Below are positions 16,654 through 24,242 of a stretch of 46,881 bases of DNA, piece after piece. This DNA is from an uncultured Eubacteriales bacterium. GTDB lineage: Bacteria > Bacillota > Clostridia > Oscillospirales > CAG-272. The stretch lies in contig CAKSNQ010000011.1 of NCBI GenBank assembly GCA_934476315.1, forward strand, positions 1-46,881, written 5' to 3'. The notes under the pieces are model-generated. The model had not been told where the DNA came from, searched no databases, and saw nothing but the letters and a program-made list of their open reading frames with translations. Numbering within the stretch: position 1 is the stretch's first letter; every line of letters begins with the position of its first letter. A program made the translations under genes and the position numbers.

Positions 16654-18466
16654 CATCCAGCTTGAGAACCGCCATGAACGCCTCGGGCGAAATCTGAACG
16701 CTACCGAGCTGGCGCATCTTCTTTTTGCCCTCTTTTTGCTTCTCCAGCAGTTTCTTTTTCCGCGTAATGTCGCCGCCGTAGCACTTGGCAAGCACGTCCT
16801 TGCGCATCGCCTTGACCGTTTCGCGCGCGATGACGCGGTTGCCGATTGCCGCCTGAATGGGAATTTCAAACAGCTGGCGCGGGATGTTGTCCTTGAGCTT
16901 TTCGGCGATCTTGCGCGCGCGGGCGTACGCCTTGTCCTCGTGGACAATGAACGAAAGCGCGTCCACCTGGTCGCCGTTGAGCAGGAAATCCAGCTTGACC
17001 AGGCGGGACGGCTCGTAGCCCTTCATCTCGTAATCCAGCGAGGCGTAACCGCGCGAACGGCTCTTGAGCGCGTCAAAAAAGTCGTAAACGATCTCGTTGA
17101 GCGGCAGGTCGTAATGAAGCTCGGTGCGCGTGGTGTCGAGGTATTTCATGTCAAGGAACACGCCGCGGCGGTCCTGACACAGATCCATCAGATTTCCGAC
17201 GTAATCGGTGGGCGTGATAATCGACGCGTGGACGATCGGCTCGTACGCCTGCACGATCTCGTCCGCCGCGGGATAGTTGGAGGGGTTGTCGATCATGACT
17301 GTCTCGCCGCCCCGCTTTTCGATCTTGTAAATAACGCTCGGCGCCGTGGTGATGAGGTCCAGATTGAATTCCCGCTCAAGCCGCTCCTCAATGATCTCCA
17401 TATGGAGCAGTCCGAGGAAGCCGCAACGGAAGCCGAAGCCAAGCGCGACGGAGGTTTCCGGCTCGTAGAGCAGCGCCGCGTCGTTGAGCTGTAATTTATC
17501 CAGGGCGTCGCGCAGGTCACCGTAGCGCGCGCCGTCCGCCGGATAAATGCCCGCGTAGACCATGGGCTGTGCCCGGCGGAAGCCGGGGAGCGGCTCCGCG
17601 GCGGGGCGATCCGCCAGCGTCACGGTGTCGCCCACCCGCGTGTCCCCGACGTTTTTGATGGAGGCAGTGATGTACCCCACCTCGCCCGCGCGCAATGCTT
17701 CACATTTTTTCAGACCGAACGGCTCCAGCGTCCCGACCTCAACCACGTCAAAGCACGCGCCCGTGCTCATCATCATCATACGGTCGCCGGCGCGGATGGT
17801 TCCGTCCCGCAGCCTCACCATGACGACCACGCCGAGGTAGCTGTCGTAGTAGGAGTCGAACACCAGCGCGCGGAGCGGCGCGTCCTCGTCGCCCGTCGGC
17901 GCGGGAATGTCGCGCAAGATTGCCGCGAGCACGTCGGGAATGTTGGTTCCCGCCTTAGCAGAGACTGCCGGGCAGTCCTCGGCGGGAATCCCAATCACGT
18001 CCTCGATCTCGGTGCGACAGGCGGCAATATCGGCGCTGGGCAGGTCGATCTTATTGATGACGGGAACAATCTCCAGGTTCGCGTCGATCGCCAAATACGC
18101 ATTGGCGAGCGTCTGCGCCTCGATGCCCTGCGTCGCGTCCACGACCAGGAGTGCCCCCTCGCAGGCGTTGAGCGACCGGGAGACCTCGTAGTTGAAGTCC
18201 ACGTGCCCGGGCGTATCGATCAGATTGAGCACATAAGCCTGTCCGTCCGGCGCGGCGTAGTCCAGCTTGACGGCGCGCGCCTTGATGGTGATGCCCCTCT
18301 CCCGCTCCAGGTCCATGTTGTCAAGCAGCTGCTCCTCCATGTCGCGGTGCGCCACGGTCTGCGTCGCCTCCAGCAGGCGGTCGGCAAGCGTGCTTTTGCC
18401 ATGGTCGATGTGCGCGATGATTGAAAAATTGCGGATGTGCGCCATCCGTTCGTTGTTGTTTGCCAT
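16640..18466 (-). CDS. lepA: Elongation factor 4 (LepA)
   Basis: A 608-residue translational GTPase. G1 is AHIDHGKST at residues 18-26, G3 DTPGHVDF and G4 NKIDLP. The LepA-specific C-terminal domain contains the RGYASLDYEMKGYEPSRLVKLD segment and the basic tail AKCYGGDITRKKKLLEKQKEGKKKM. EF4 acts on stalled or mis-translocated ribosomes and in initiation. Length matches the family. It has its own SigA promoter at 18552-18580 and heads an operon with hemW. Confidence 0.97.
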   Translation of the reverse strand: MANNNERMAHIRNFSIIAHIDHGKSTLADRLLEATQTVAHRDMEEQLLDNMDLERERGITIKARAVKLDYAAPDGQAYVLNLIDTPGHVDFNYEVSRSLNACEGALLVVDATQGIEAQTLANAYLAIDANLEIVPVINKIDLPSADIAACRTEIEDVIGIPAEDCPAVSAKAGTNIPDVLAAILRDIPAPTGDEDAPLRALVFDSYYDSYLGVVVMVRLRDGTIRAGDRMMMMSTGACFDVVEVGTLEPFGLKKCEALRAGEVGYITASIKNVGDTRVGDTVTLADRPAAEPLPGFRRAQPMVYAGIYPADGARYGDLRDALDKLQLNDAALLYEPETSVALGFGFRCGFLGLLHMEIIEERLEREFNLDLITTAPSVIYKIEKRGGETVMIDNPSNYPAADEIVQAYEPIVHASIITPTDYVGNLMDLCQDRRGVFLDMKYLDTTRTELHYDLPLNEIVYDFFDALKSRSRGYASLDYEMKGYEPSRLVKLDFLLNGDQVDALSFIVHEDKAYARARKIAEKLKDNIPRQLFEIPIQAAIGNRVIARETVKAMRKDVLAKCYGGDITRKKKLLEKQKEGKKKMRQLGSVQISPEAFMAVLKLDDEEK

Positions 18467-18551
18467 AAAACACCGTAGCCCCCCGCGGGAGCTTCCTTTC
18501 CTGTCCCGCGCCGTGTGCGCGCGGGAGTTACGAATGAGTCCGATTGCTTAT

Positions 18552-18580
18552 ATTATACAGCAAAAACGCGCTTCTTTCAA
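18552..18580 (-). promoter_or_regulatory. SigA promoter for lepA-hemW
   Basis: On the minus strand TTGAAA (18575-18580), exactly 17 bases, TATAAT (18552-18557). It lies 85 bases before the lepA start. The interval 18581-18721 between this and the divergent promoter is GC-rich and shows nothing further I can identify. Confidence 0.85.
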
Positions 18581-18721
18581 GTAGCGGCGGCAATTTTCTC
18601 ACGGCACGGGTAGGTCTTTTTCCCCGGCGCGGCAAAAGCGGCTCGCCGGACGCGCGGAGGGCGCACCCTCCCATGTCCCGGGGTTCTTCTCCACCTGCCC
18701 CCAAAAAAATTTTCAAACGAC

Positions 18722-18750
18722 TTGCAAAACCCACCTCACCATGCTATAAT
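18722..18750 (+). promoter_or_regulatory. SigA promoter for the flavin reductase-like gene
   Basis: TTGCAA (18722-18727), 17-bp spacer, TATAAT (18745-18750) with an extended TGc. It is 33 bases before the start codon and diverges from the lepA promoter. Confidence 0.85.
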
Positions 18751-18783
18751 GATAATGTATCGTCAGAGTTTTATGAGAGGAGT

Positions 18784-19317
18784 ATGCCACGCACCATGTC
18801 GGATTTCCGTTCTGTACCCGCGGCGCAGTTCTCGCCGCTGTTTGATCGCATTTCAAAGGACTGGATGCTCATTTCCGCCTCGGACGGCACGCGCACCAAT
18901 TCCATGACCGCCTCGTGGGGATGCTTCGGCGTCCTGTGGGGAAAGCAGGTCGCCGTGTGCTTCATTCGCCCCGGACGCTACACCTTTACGCTGACCGAAA
19001 AAGCCAAAACGCTTTCCCTTGCCTTTTTCGACCGGGAATATCACTCCCGGCTCGCCTATTTCGGCGCCCACTCGGGACGCGACGAGGACAAATACCTCGC
19101 CACGGGCTTGCGGATGCTGACCGACGAGAACGGCACGCCGTTTCCGGCGCAAGCGCGCGTCGTTCTGCTCTGCCGCCAGCTGTACGCCGGGCGTCTGCAG
19201 GAGGCGAGCTTCCTTGACCCGTCGCTGATCGCCGCCAATTACCCGCAAAAGGATTTCCACCAGATGTATGTCTGCGAGATTGAGCGCGTCCTTGTACGCG
19301 AGGAGCCGGAGTTCTGA
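18784..19317 (+). CDS. Flavin reductase-like FMN-binding protein
   Basis: A 177-residue split-barrel protein. DWMLISASDGTRTNSMTASWGCFGVLWGKQ, with the N-x-MTASWG block, and CFIRPGRYTF resemble the flavin reductase-like domain (flavoredoxin type). LSLAFFDREYHSRLAYFGAHSGRDEDK matches the CGxxSGRDxDK region, here with Ala-His in place of Cys-Gly. Such proteins bind FMN and pass electrons; the partner is not visible. GAGAGGAG at 18775-18782 sets ATG 18784. It may share a message with the isomerase 64 bases downstream. Confidence 0.82.
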   Translation: MPRTMSDFRSVPAAQFSPLFDRISKDWMLISASDGTRTNSMTASWGCFGVLWGKQVAVCFIRPGRYTFTLTEKAKTLSLAFFDREYHSRLAYFGAHSGRDEDKYLATGLRMLTDENGTPFPAQARVVLLCRQLYAGRLQEASFLDPSLIAANYPQKDFHQMYVCEIERVLVREEPEF

Positions 19318-19381
19318 CCCCGGGGATTTACACTGTCACCCAAAATCATTCTGATTCACATAAAGAAAGGATTCTGAAATC

Positions 19382-20170
19382 ATGAAATTCCGCATCAGCT
19401 CCTGTGCCCCGCTTGAGGCGGCACCCATCGTCGCCGAGAACGGCGGCATGTACGTAGAACCGGGCTTTGCCGTCGTCACGATGATGTCCCCGGAGCAGTA
19501 CCGCGAGAAAAGTGCCATCCTCCGCTCCACCGGGCTTCGCGCGCTGGCAATGAACAGCATGCTTCCCGGCAACTTCAAGCTGTACGGCGACGCAAACGAC
19601 ACCGCCGCGGTCTGCGATTTTGTCAAAGCAGGCATGGATCGTGCCGAGGAACTGGGATGCGAGGTCATTGTCATGGGCAGCGGCGCCGCGCGCAACATTC
19701 CCGAGGGGATGACCCGTGAGCAGGCTTCGGAGCGCCTTGCCGCACTGCTCGGCAAATTCTGTGAGATCGCCGCGCCGCACCACATCAAGATCGCCGTGGA
19801 GCCGCTCCGCGCCGAGGAGACCAACTTCATCCACACGGTCGCCGACGCCGCCGATCTGATCGGCTACCTGCCCGAATGCAAGAACCTCGGCATCAACCCC
19901 GACCTGTATCATATGCTCTGCGGCAACGAACCGCTGAGCAATCTGATTACCTACCGCGAGCACGTGTTCCACACCCATATGTGCCGCCCCGACCGCTACA
20001 TGCCCGTGGAGAGCAACCCGACGGAGGACGCCATCTACGAGAGCTTCTTCCGCACGCTGGACGAGGCGGGCTATCACGCCGAGATCAGCATCGAGGGCAT
20101 TTCCAAGAGCCTTGCCGACGACCTGCCCCGCGCTCTGCCGCTTCTGCGGTCGATCGCCGAGCGCGTCTGA
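19382..20170 (+). CDS. Sugar phosphate isomerase/epimerase family TIM barrel
   Basis: A 262-residue AP endonuclease 2-like (xylose isomerase-like) TIM barrel, as in hydroxypyruvate isomerase and D-tagatose 3-epimerase. The probable metal ligands are visible in order: Glu in KIAVEPL, Asp/His in INPDLYHML, His in VFHTHMC and Glu in ISIEG. The exact sugar cannot be told. A ribosome binding site AAGAAAGGA lies about 10 bases before the ATG. Two hairpins follow, the second a convincing terminator. Confidence 0.85.
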   Translation: MKFRISSCAPLEAAPIVAENGGMYVEPGFAVVTMMSPEQYREKSAILRSTGLRALAMNSMLPGNFKLYGDANDTAAVCDFVKAGMDRAEELGCEVIVMGSGAARNIPEGMTREQASERLAALLGKFCEIAAPHHIKIAVEPLRAEETNFIHTVADAADLIGYLPECKNLGINPDLYHMLCGNEPLSNLITYREHVFHTHMCRPDRYMPVESNPTEDAIYESFFRTLDEAGYHAEISIEGISKSLADDLPRALPLLRSIAERV

Positions 20171-20190
20171 TTTTCAAGCCATAACAAACA

Positions 20191-20246
20191 GGGGGCTGTT
20201 AGAATTTAACAGCCCCCGCAAAAATGTCGGTCGGGATTCCGGCATT
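20191..20246 (-). terminator. Hairpin plus conserved 3'-UTR motif after ylmH
   Basis: GGGGGCTGTTA (20191-20201) pairs perfectly with TAACAGCCCCC (20207-20217). On the minus strand it follows the motif at 20221-20246 shared with 15312-15336 and is followed by TGTTTGTT, so it most likely ends the ylmH operon, although the T run is imperfect. Confidence 0.6.
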
Positions 20247-20248
20247 CA

Positions 20249-20290
20249 GGGTGTTAAGAAACTCATTTTGAGTCTTTTAACACCCTTTTT
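20249..20290 (+). terminator. Terminator after the sugar isomerase gene
   Basis: GGGTGTTAA (20249-20257) pairs with TTAACACCC (20277-20285), with an inner ACTC / GAGT stem, followed by TTTTT at 20286-20290. Confidence 0.8.
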
Positions 20291-20305
20291 ATTCATCAGA
20301 AAAAA

Positions 20306-21142
20306 TCACACATATTTGTCGGCGACCAGGCGAAGCCTGCCTTTTTTGGTGACATCGCTCAGCGCGCGCACCGCAAATTTTCCCACGCCGCGCACCGAAA
20401 GCACACAGGGCGCCGGGACGGTGCGGTCGGTGCGCTCCTCCGTTTCATAGTCCAGCTCCACCCTGCCCTCGCGGATTGCCCCCTGTGCCGCGTCCCGCGA
20501 CAGCCCCGCGAGCGCCGCCACCACGCAATCCAGCCGCGCGGAGGCAACCGTGTCCCGCACCTCGACCCGCCGCCGCGCACCGACGTAATCCGCGGGAACG
20601 TCCTCCCGACGCAGCTTCACGGCGTCACTTGCGATGCGCTCCACCGTGGAGAGCAGAAACGGAACCATGTGCGGCAGGCAGAAAATCAGCGCCGAAGCGT
20701 CGTTCTCCACCACGATGTCCCCGAGCACCTCACGCTCCACGCCCAGCGCCAGAAGCGAACCGAGGTAGTCCCGGTGCGTCAGCGTCCGGTATCCGCTTCC
20801 CTGCACGCGGATCGCCGCGACGACCTCCTCCTCCCCGACAAGGGCGCAAAGCATCGTCATCTCCGGCGGCTCTCCGCCCTCCGCACCTGCCGCCTCCAGA
20901 ACGTAATCGGGAAACAACAAAAGGCGGGTGCGCTCCGCCCCCGCGTATCCGCCGAAGAAGACCGCCCGCTCCGACGCGCCCCTCGCCGCAAGAGCGCGCC
21001 CGGCGAGCATCGCCTCCCGCGGCGTCAAAAATGCCGTGGCGCAAAAGCATCCGCGATCCGCCCGCGCGCACAATTCCTCCAGGCGGGACAAGAGCAACCG
21101 CTCCTCACGCTCCCCGCGCTCCTCATTTCTCATTTCACTCAT
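20306..21142 (-). CDS. ylmH: YlmH family RNA-binding protein (S4 domain)
   Basis: A 278-residue protein with a two-part N-terminal region and a C-terminal S4 RNA-binding domain; the S4 core is ARLDCVVAALAGLSRDAAQGAIREGRVELDYE. YlmH binds ribosomes and is linked to rescue of stalled translation in Firmicutes. The middle part has THRDYLGSLLALGVEREVLGDIVV, typical of YlmH. It starts 2 bases after the yggT stop (ATG 21142), without a clear ribosome binding site, so translation is coupled. It is the last gene of the yggS-sepF-yggT-ylmH cluster; divIVA, which often follows, is not here. Confidence 0.92.
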   Translation of the reverse strand: MSEMRNEERGEREERLLLSRLEELCARADRGCFCATAFLTPREAMLAGRALAARGASERAVFFGGYAGAERTRLLLFPDYVLEAAGAEGGEPPEMTMLCALVGEEEVVAAIRVQGSGYRTLTHRDYLGSLLALGVEREVLGDIVVENDASALIFCLPHMVPFLLSTVERIASDAVKLRREDVPADYVGARRRVEVRDTVASARLDCVVAALAGLSRDAAQGAIREGRVELDYETEERTDRTVPAPCVLSVRGVGKFAVRALSDVTKKGRLRLVADKYV

Positions 21143-21144
21143 AC

Positions 21145-21411
21145 TTACAAGAAGGAATTCAAAATCACAATTATCAGAAACGTCAACGTAAAGGGAATGT
21201 CCATCGGCGAATCGGCGAACCACCCGAAGCGGTCACACAGTGCGCGGACGGGGGCGATGAACGGTTCCGTCACTGCGTACAGAACCGACATCAGCGGATT
21301 TCCGTCCTCCACGATAAACCACGAGAGCAACGCCCGCAAAAGCATCAGGAGCGACAGTGCCCACAGGACGGTCTGCACTGTGCGCACAATAAAAAACTGA
21401 AAGTATTCCAA
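21145..21411 (-). CDS. ylmG: YggT family membrane protein (YlmG)
   Basis: An 88-residue protein with two membrane helices (about residues 8-28 and 70-88) and the family block ALLSWFIVEDGNPLMSVLYAVTEPFIAPVRALC. YlmG/YggT proteins are associated with division and membrane or osmotic functions, without a defined biochemical role. The start is TTG 21411, supported by GGAGGT 6-7 bases before it. A hairpin lies just upstream in the sepF-yggT gap. Confidence 0.92.
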   Translation of the reverse strand: MEYFQFFIVRTVQTVLWALSLLMLLRALLSWFIVEDGNPLMSVLYAVTEPFIAPVRALCDRFGWFADSPMDIPFTLTFLIIVILNSFL

Positions 21412-21433
21412 AACGACCTCCGAAAAAAGCCGC

Positions 21434-21458
21434 GGGCGGTTCCATTGGAGAACCGCCC
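21434..21458 (-). terminator. Hairpin with T tract between sepF and ylmG (possible attenuator)
   Basis: On the minus strand GGGCGGTTC pairs perfectly with GAACCGCCC across a 7-base loop, then GCGGC and six T residues (21424-21429 on the plus strand read as A). It lies inside the operon, so if active it would partly reduce ylmG-ylmH transcription relative to sepF. Confidence 0.6.
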
Positions 21459-21494
21459 ACAGTCAACATTCAAAACCGCCGTCCGTGCCGGGCG

Positions 21495-21974
21495 TCAGAT
21501 CAGATCCTCTTCCGTTTCCTCGGCATCCTCGCGGGGGAGATACGGAGTGACATCAAAGTCCTCAATGGAGATGAACACATTGTCATCGTCGATCGGATTG
21601 ATATGCCCGTGCACAGCGCGCACAGCGCCGGCGAGGTAGGCGTAAAACGCCGACAGAACCTCATCCTTGACCGCCTCGGTGTTGACCAGCACCACATAGC
21701 GACGGCACAAAAGGTCCACCGCGTGCTCCGCGGACTTAATGCCCGTGGCGACGACGCGCTTGCAACGCGTGACGTTCTCTGTCTCCTCCGGCTCCTCTGC
21801 GGCGGGAGCGGGCGTGGCAGAGCGTCTTACCATCTGCGGCTTCTGCTCCTCCGGTTCTTCCTCCTCCGCGGCGCCGGAGCGGTTATTGCGCCCGAACGGA
21901 TGATAAATGGTATCCGCCTCGTCGTCCTCCAGATCGTCACGCACAAACTTCTTGAAAAAATCACTCAATCCCAT
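21495..21974 (-). CDS. sepF: Cell division protein SepF
   Basis: A 159-residue FtsZ-binding membrane anchor. The N-terminus MGLSDFFKKFV is the expected amphipathic membrane-binding helix, followed by an acidic linker (residues 15-65) and the SepF core domain from about 68 to 145 (KRVVATGIKSAEHAVDLL, GAVRAVHGHINPIDDDNVFI, FDVTPYL). The core is somewhat divergent from Bacillus SepF but in the right place, between yggS and yggT. It tethers FtsZ to the membrane and is the likely main FtsZ anchor if FtsA is absent, which cannot be seen here. Confidence 0.92.
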   Translation of the reverse strand: MGLSDFFKKFVRDDLEDDEADTIYHPFGRNNRSGAAEEEEPEEQKPQMVRRSATPAPAAEEPEETENVTRCKRVVATGIKSAEHAVDLLCRRYVVLVNTEAVKDEVLSAFYAYLAGAVRAVHGHINPIDDDNVFISIEDFDVTPYLPREDAEETEEDLI

Positions 21975-22029
21975 GACCGGTACTCTCTTTCCTCATTTTG
22001 ATTTTCTGTCCGCGAGGTGGGGCGCGCCC

Positions 22030-22788
22030 TCAGGCAAACAGCGCTCTGCCCACGCGAACGGCAGTTGCACCCGCGGCGATTGCCGGCTCAAAGCTGTCCG
22101 ACATTCCCATGGAAAAAACGGGGGGCAACGACTCTCCATCTATATTATCTAATTTTTTTTGCCAAATGTCAAGACATCCGCGATAAGTTTGTGAGAAAAA
22201 TTTCAAATAATCTTCTCTTTTCTCGCATTTTGGCGCCATTGTCATGAATCCGCGCAGTCTCAGGTGCTCAAAATCGCGCAAAGAAAGGCAAAATTTCTCC
22301 ACCGCGTCCGGAGCGACGCCGCCCTTGCTTTCTTCCATGCCGCTGTTGACCTCGACCAGAACGTCCATGACGCGTCCGATCGCGGCGCACCGCCGCTCGA
22401 TCTCCTCCGCCAGCCGGAGCGAGTCCAGCGAGTGAATCATGCACACCTTGTCCACAATGTACTTGACCTTGTTGGTCTGGAGCGACCCGATGAAATGGAT
22501 GCGCAGGTGCTCCCGGTCCTCCAAGTGCTCGTAATGCTCCAGGAGCTGTTGCACGCGGTTCTCGCCGATGTCGTTGATGCCGCAGTCGCGGTGAAGCGCG
22601 TTGATCTGCTCCGGCGTGGCGTATTTGACCGCCGCCAGAAGCGTGACCTGCCCGTGGTCGCCCGCCTTCCGCATCCGCTCCCGGATGTCCTCCACCCGCG
22701 CGCGCAGGCGCTCCCGTTCGCCCTCCGACATGCCACGCACCTCCGGCACTTCCTGTGCCGCCTGTATTTTTTGTTCGTCCTGCATCAT
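22030..22788 (-). CDS. yggS: YggS family pyridoxal 5'-phosphate homeostasis protein
   Basis: A 252-residue PLP-binding protein (PLPBP, YlmE in Bacillus). The PLP lysine is in LLAAVKYATPEQ; IGENRVQQLLEHYEHL, IHFIGSLQTNKVKYIV, VLVEVNSGMEESKGG and LRGFMTMAP follow in the family order, and FSMGMSDSFEPAIAAGATAVRVG closes the barrel. GGAGGAGAG precedes ATG 22788. A short AT-rich stretch (22138-22212) encodes a more variable helix before the C-terminal motif. First gene of the sepF cluster. Confidence 0.95.
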   Translation of the reverse strand: MMQDEQKIQAAQEVPEVRGMSEGERERLRARVEDIRERMRKAGDHGQVTLLAAVKYATPEQINALHRDCGINDIGENRVQQLLEHYEHLEDREHLRIHFIGSLQTNKVKYIVDKVCMIHSLDSLRLAEEIERRCAAIGRVMDVLVEVNSGMEESKGGVAPDAVEKFCLSLRDFEHLRLRGFMTMAPKCEKREDYLKFFSQTYRGCLDIWQKKLDNIDGESLPPVFSMGMSDSFEPAIAAGATAVRVGRALFA

Positions 22789-22818
22789 GCAGTCTCTCCT
22801 CCCCCGCGATGCACCGCG

Positions 22819-24135
22819 TCAGTCCATATATTTTCCGTCGTACAGATTTTTTCCCGACGTGATGACAATATCCCGCTCGCGCAGGTAATGGTCACGGTCG
22901 TAAAAACCCTCGGTGTCCTCTTCCCTCTCCTGCTCGTCCGGGATGTGCACCAGCACATACCCGTCGCCGGTGTAATCGATCCGCACCGCGCGGAAGCTGA
23001 CTCTGCCGCCATCCAGAATAAACACGCCGCTCTCGCCCTCCCACTCGGTCAGCGCCGTCTCCGGGACGCGGTATCCCTCGGTCTCGGAGAGCGTCAGCGA
23101 CACCTCGCAAAAGCGCGGACAGGCGAAATCCGCAGGCATCTGCGTCGCCGACAACACTAAGATTGCCCTGCCATCCGCCACGGAGGGAATCACGCGGTCG
23201 AGCGTCATGCGTACGCTCTCGCCCGTCGCGTCAAAGCCGACCTCGTACGAGCGCCCCGTCTCCAGCCCCTCCGCCACCTGCGCGGTGACGGGCAGGGTAA
23301 TGCTCCACTGGCTTCCGAAGGACAGCTTGCCCACGACGGTGCTGCCCGCATAGGTCTGCACCCCCTCCGTCCGCGCCCGACGCATCAGATCGTCGTATTC
23401 CGCCACGGTCATGCCGGACAACGCGCCGCGGTGGAACAGCTCTTCAAATCCGTCCACCCGGTCGGCGTAATAAAAGCACCCGCTCCGCTCCGCGTACTGG
23501 TCCGCCGTGAGCGTCATCGACGGCATCAACCCGCCGAGGAGCGCTGTGCGCCGTGCCGCCAGCGTTGCCTTTTGCGTCTGCGCGGTCACGGCGGGCGAAA
23601 GGAGCGCTTCCTCCCGTTGCAGTCGGGTCAAAAGCTCGTTCTGCGCCGCCCGGAGCTGTTCGCCGGAGGCGCCGCCCGTGGAGAGAATCCGCAACTGCCG
23701 CAGTTGCTCCATGGCGTCGGCACGCGCGTCCGAAAGTTGCGCCAGCGTATCATGGCGTCCCAACGCCGCCTCCTCCGTCGCCCGAAGCTGTGCGTCCAGC
23801 GAGAGGAGCGTCTGCTGAACGACCGCCCGCTCCGCCTCCGATGCGTACACCGCGTAAAGCTGTGCCACCGTCTGATACCGCCCGAGCTTGGCGCCGTTTT
23901 CCTGCGGATAGGAGATCAGATACGACGCCCCGGGGACGCTGACCACCGTCTCCTCGCGGAACACCGTCGCCTCGCCCCGGATGGTCTCCTTAACGCTCCC
24001 TCGCCGCACGACGTCGGTCGTGAGCCGGTCGGACAGCGCCTGTGCGCAATGATACAGCGTATAAAAGATCAGAAACAGGACAAACAAACGGAAAAACAGG
24101 CTCTTTGCCAGTCTTGACCACTGTTCCCGCGTCAT
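22819..24135 (-). CDS. HlyD-like membrane fusion/adaptor protein
   Basis: A 438-residue single-pass membrane protein: one N-terminal helix at about residues 11-36, then a beta-rich region (VVRRGSVKETIRGEATVFREETVVSVPGASYLISYPQENGAKLGRYQTVAQLY) resembling the lipoyl half-motif of HlyD/MFP proteins, a coiled-coil hairpin rich in Ala, Gln, Leu and Glu (about 95-200), and a beta-barrel end. No ABC transporter or outer-membrane partner is nearby. It sits 30 bases upstream of yggS in the division cluster. GGAGGGGAGG precedes ATG 24135. The function is unknown; a role in septal wall synthesis would be inference only. Confidence 0.75.
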   Translation of the reverse strand: MTREQWSRLAKSLFFRLFVLFLIFYTLYHCAQALSDRLTTDVVRRGSVKETIRGEATVFREETVVSVPGASYLISYPQENGAKLGRYQTVAQLYAVYASEAERAVVQQTLLSLDAQLRATEEAALGRHDTLAQLSDARADAMEQLRQLRILSTGGASGEQLRAAQNELLTRLQREEALLSPAVTAQTQKATLAARRTALLGGLMPSMTLTADQYAERSGCFYYADRVDGFEELFHRGALSGMTVAEYDDLMRRARTEGVQTYAGSTVVGKLSFGSQWSITLPVTAQVAEGLETGRSYEVGFDATGESVRMTLDRVIPSVADGRAILVLSATQMPADFACPRFCEVSLTLSETEGYRVPETALTEWEGESGVFILDGGRVSFRAVRIDYTGDGYVLVHIPDEQEREEDTEGFYDRDHYLRERDIVITSGKNLYDGKYMD

Positions 24136-24212
24136 ATGCGCGCCTCCCCTCCGGTATCCATTTCATTTTCGCACTCTACGGCAATCGGCAATCGCCGATC
24201 GTCGCTCGCCAT

Positions 24213-24242
24213 TCAACGGTCAACGCTCAACGGTCAAACGGT
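24213..24242. repeat. Heptamer tandem repeat at the miaA 3' end
   Basis: Four near-perfect units (TCAACGG, TCAACGC, TCAACGG, TCAAACGG) overlap the last codons and the stop of miaA. A related CAATCGGCAATCG stretch lies just before it (24181-24200). Typical of replication slippage. Confidence 0.7.

Noticed and set aside
15873..16947. An upstream extension of hemW into lepA
   Set aside because: The added residues are Arg/Ser-rich and are the lepA coding sequence read in another frame; HemW begins naturally at the MKKNN start by its conserved HVPFC block.
18581..18721. A small RNA between the divergent lepA and flavin reductase promoters
   Set aside because: No terminator or extra promoter is visible in the interval; nothing supports a transcript.
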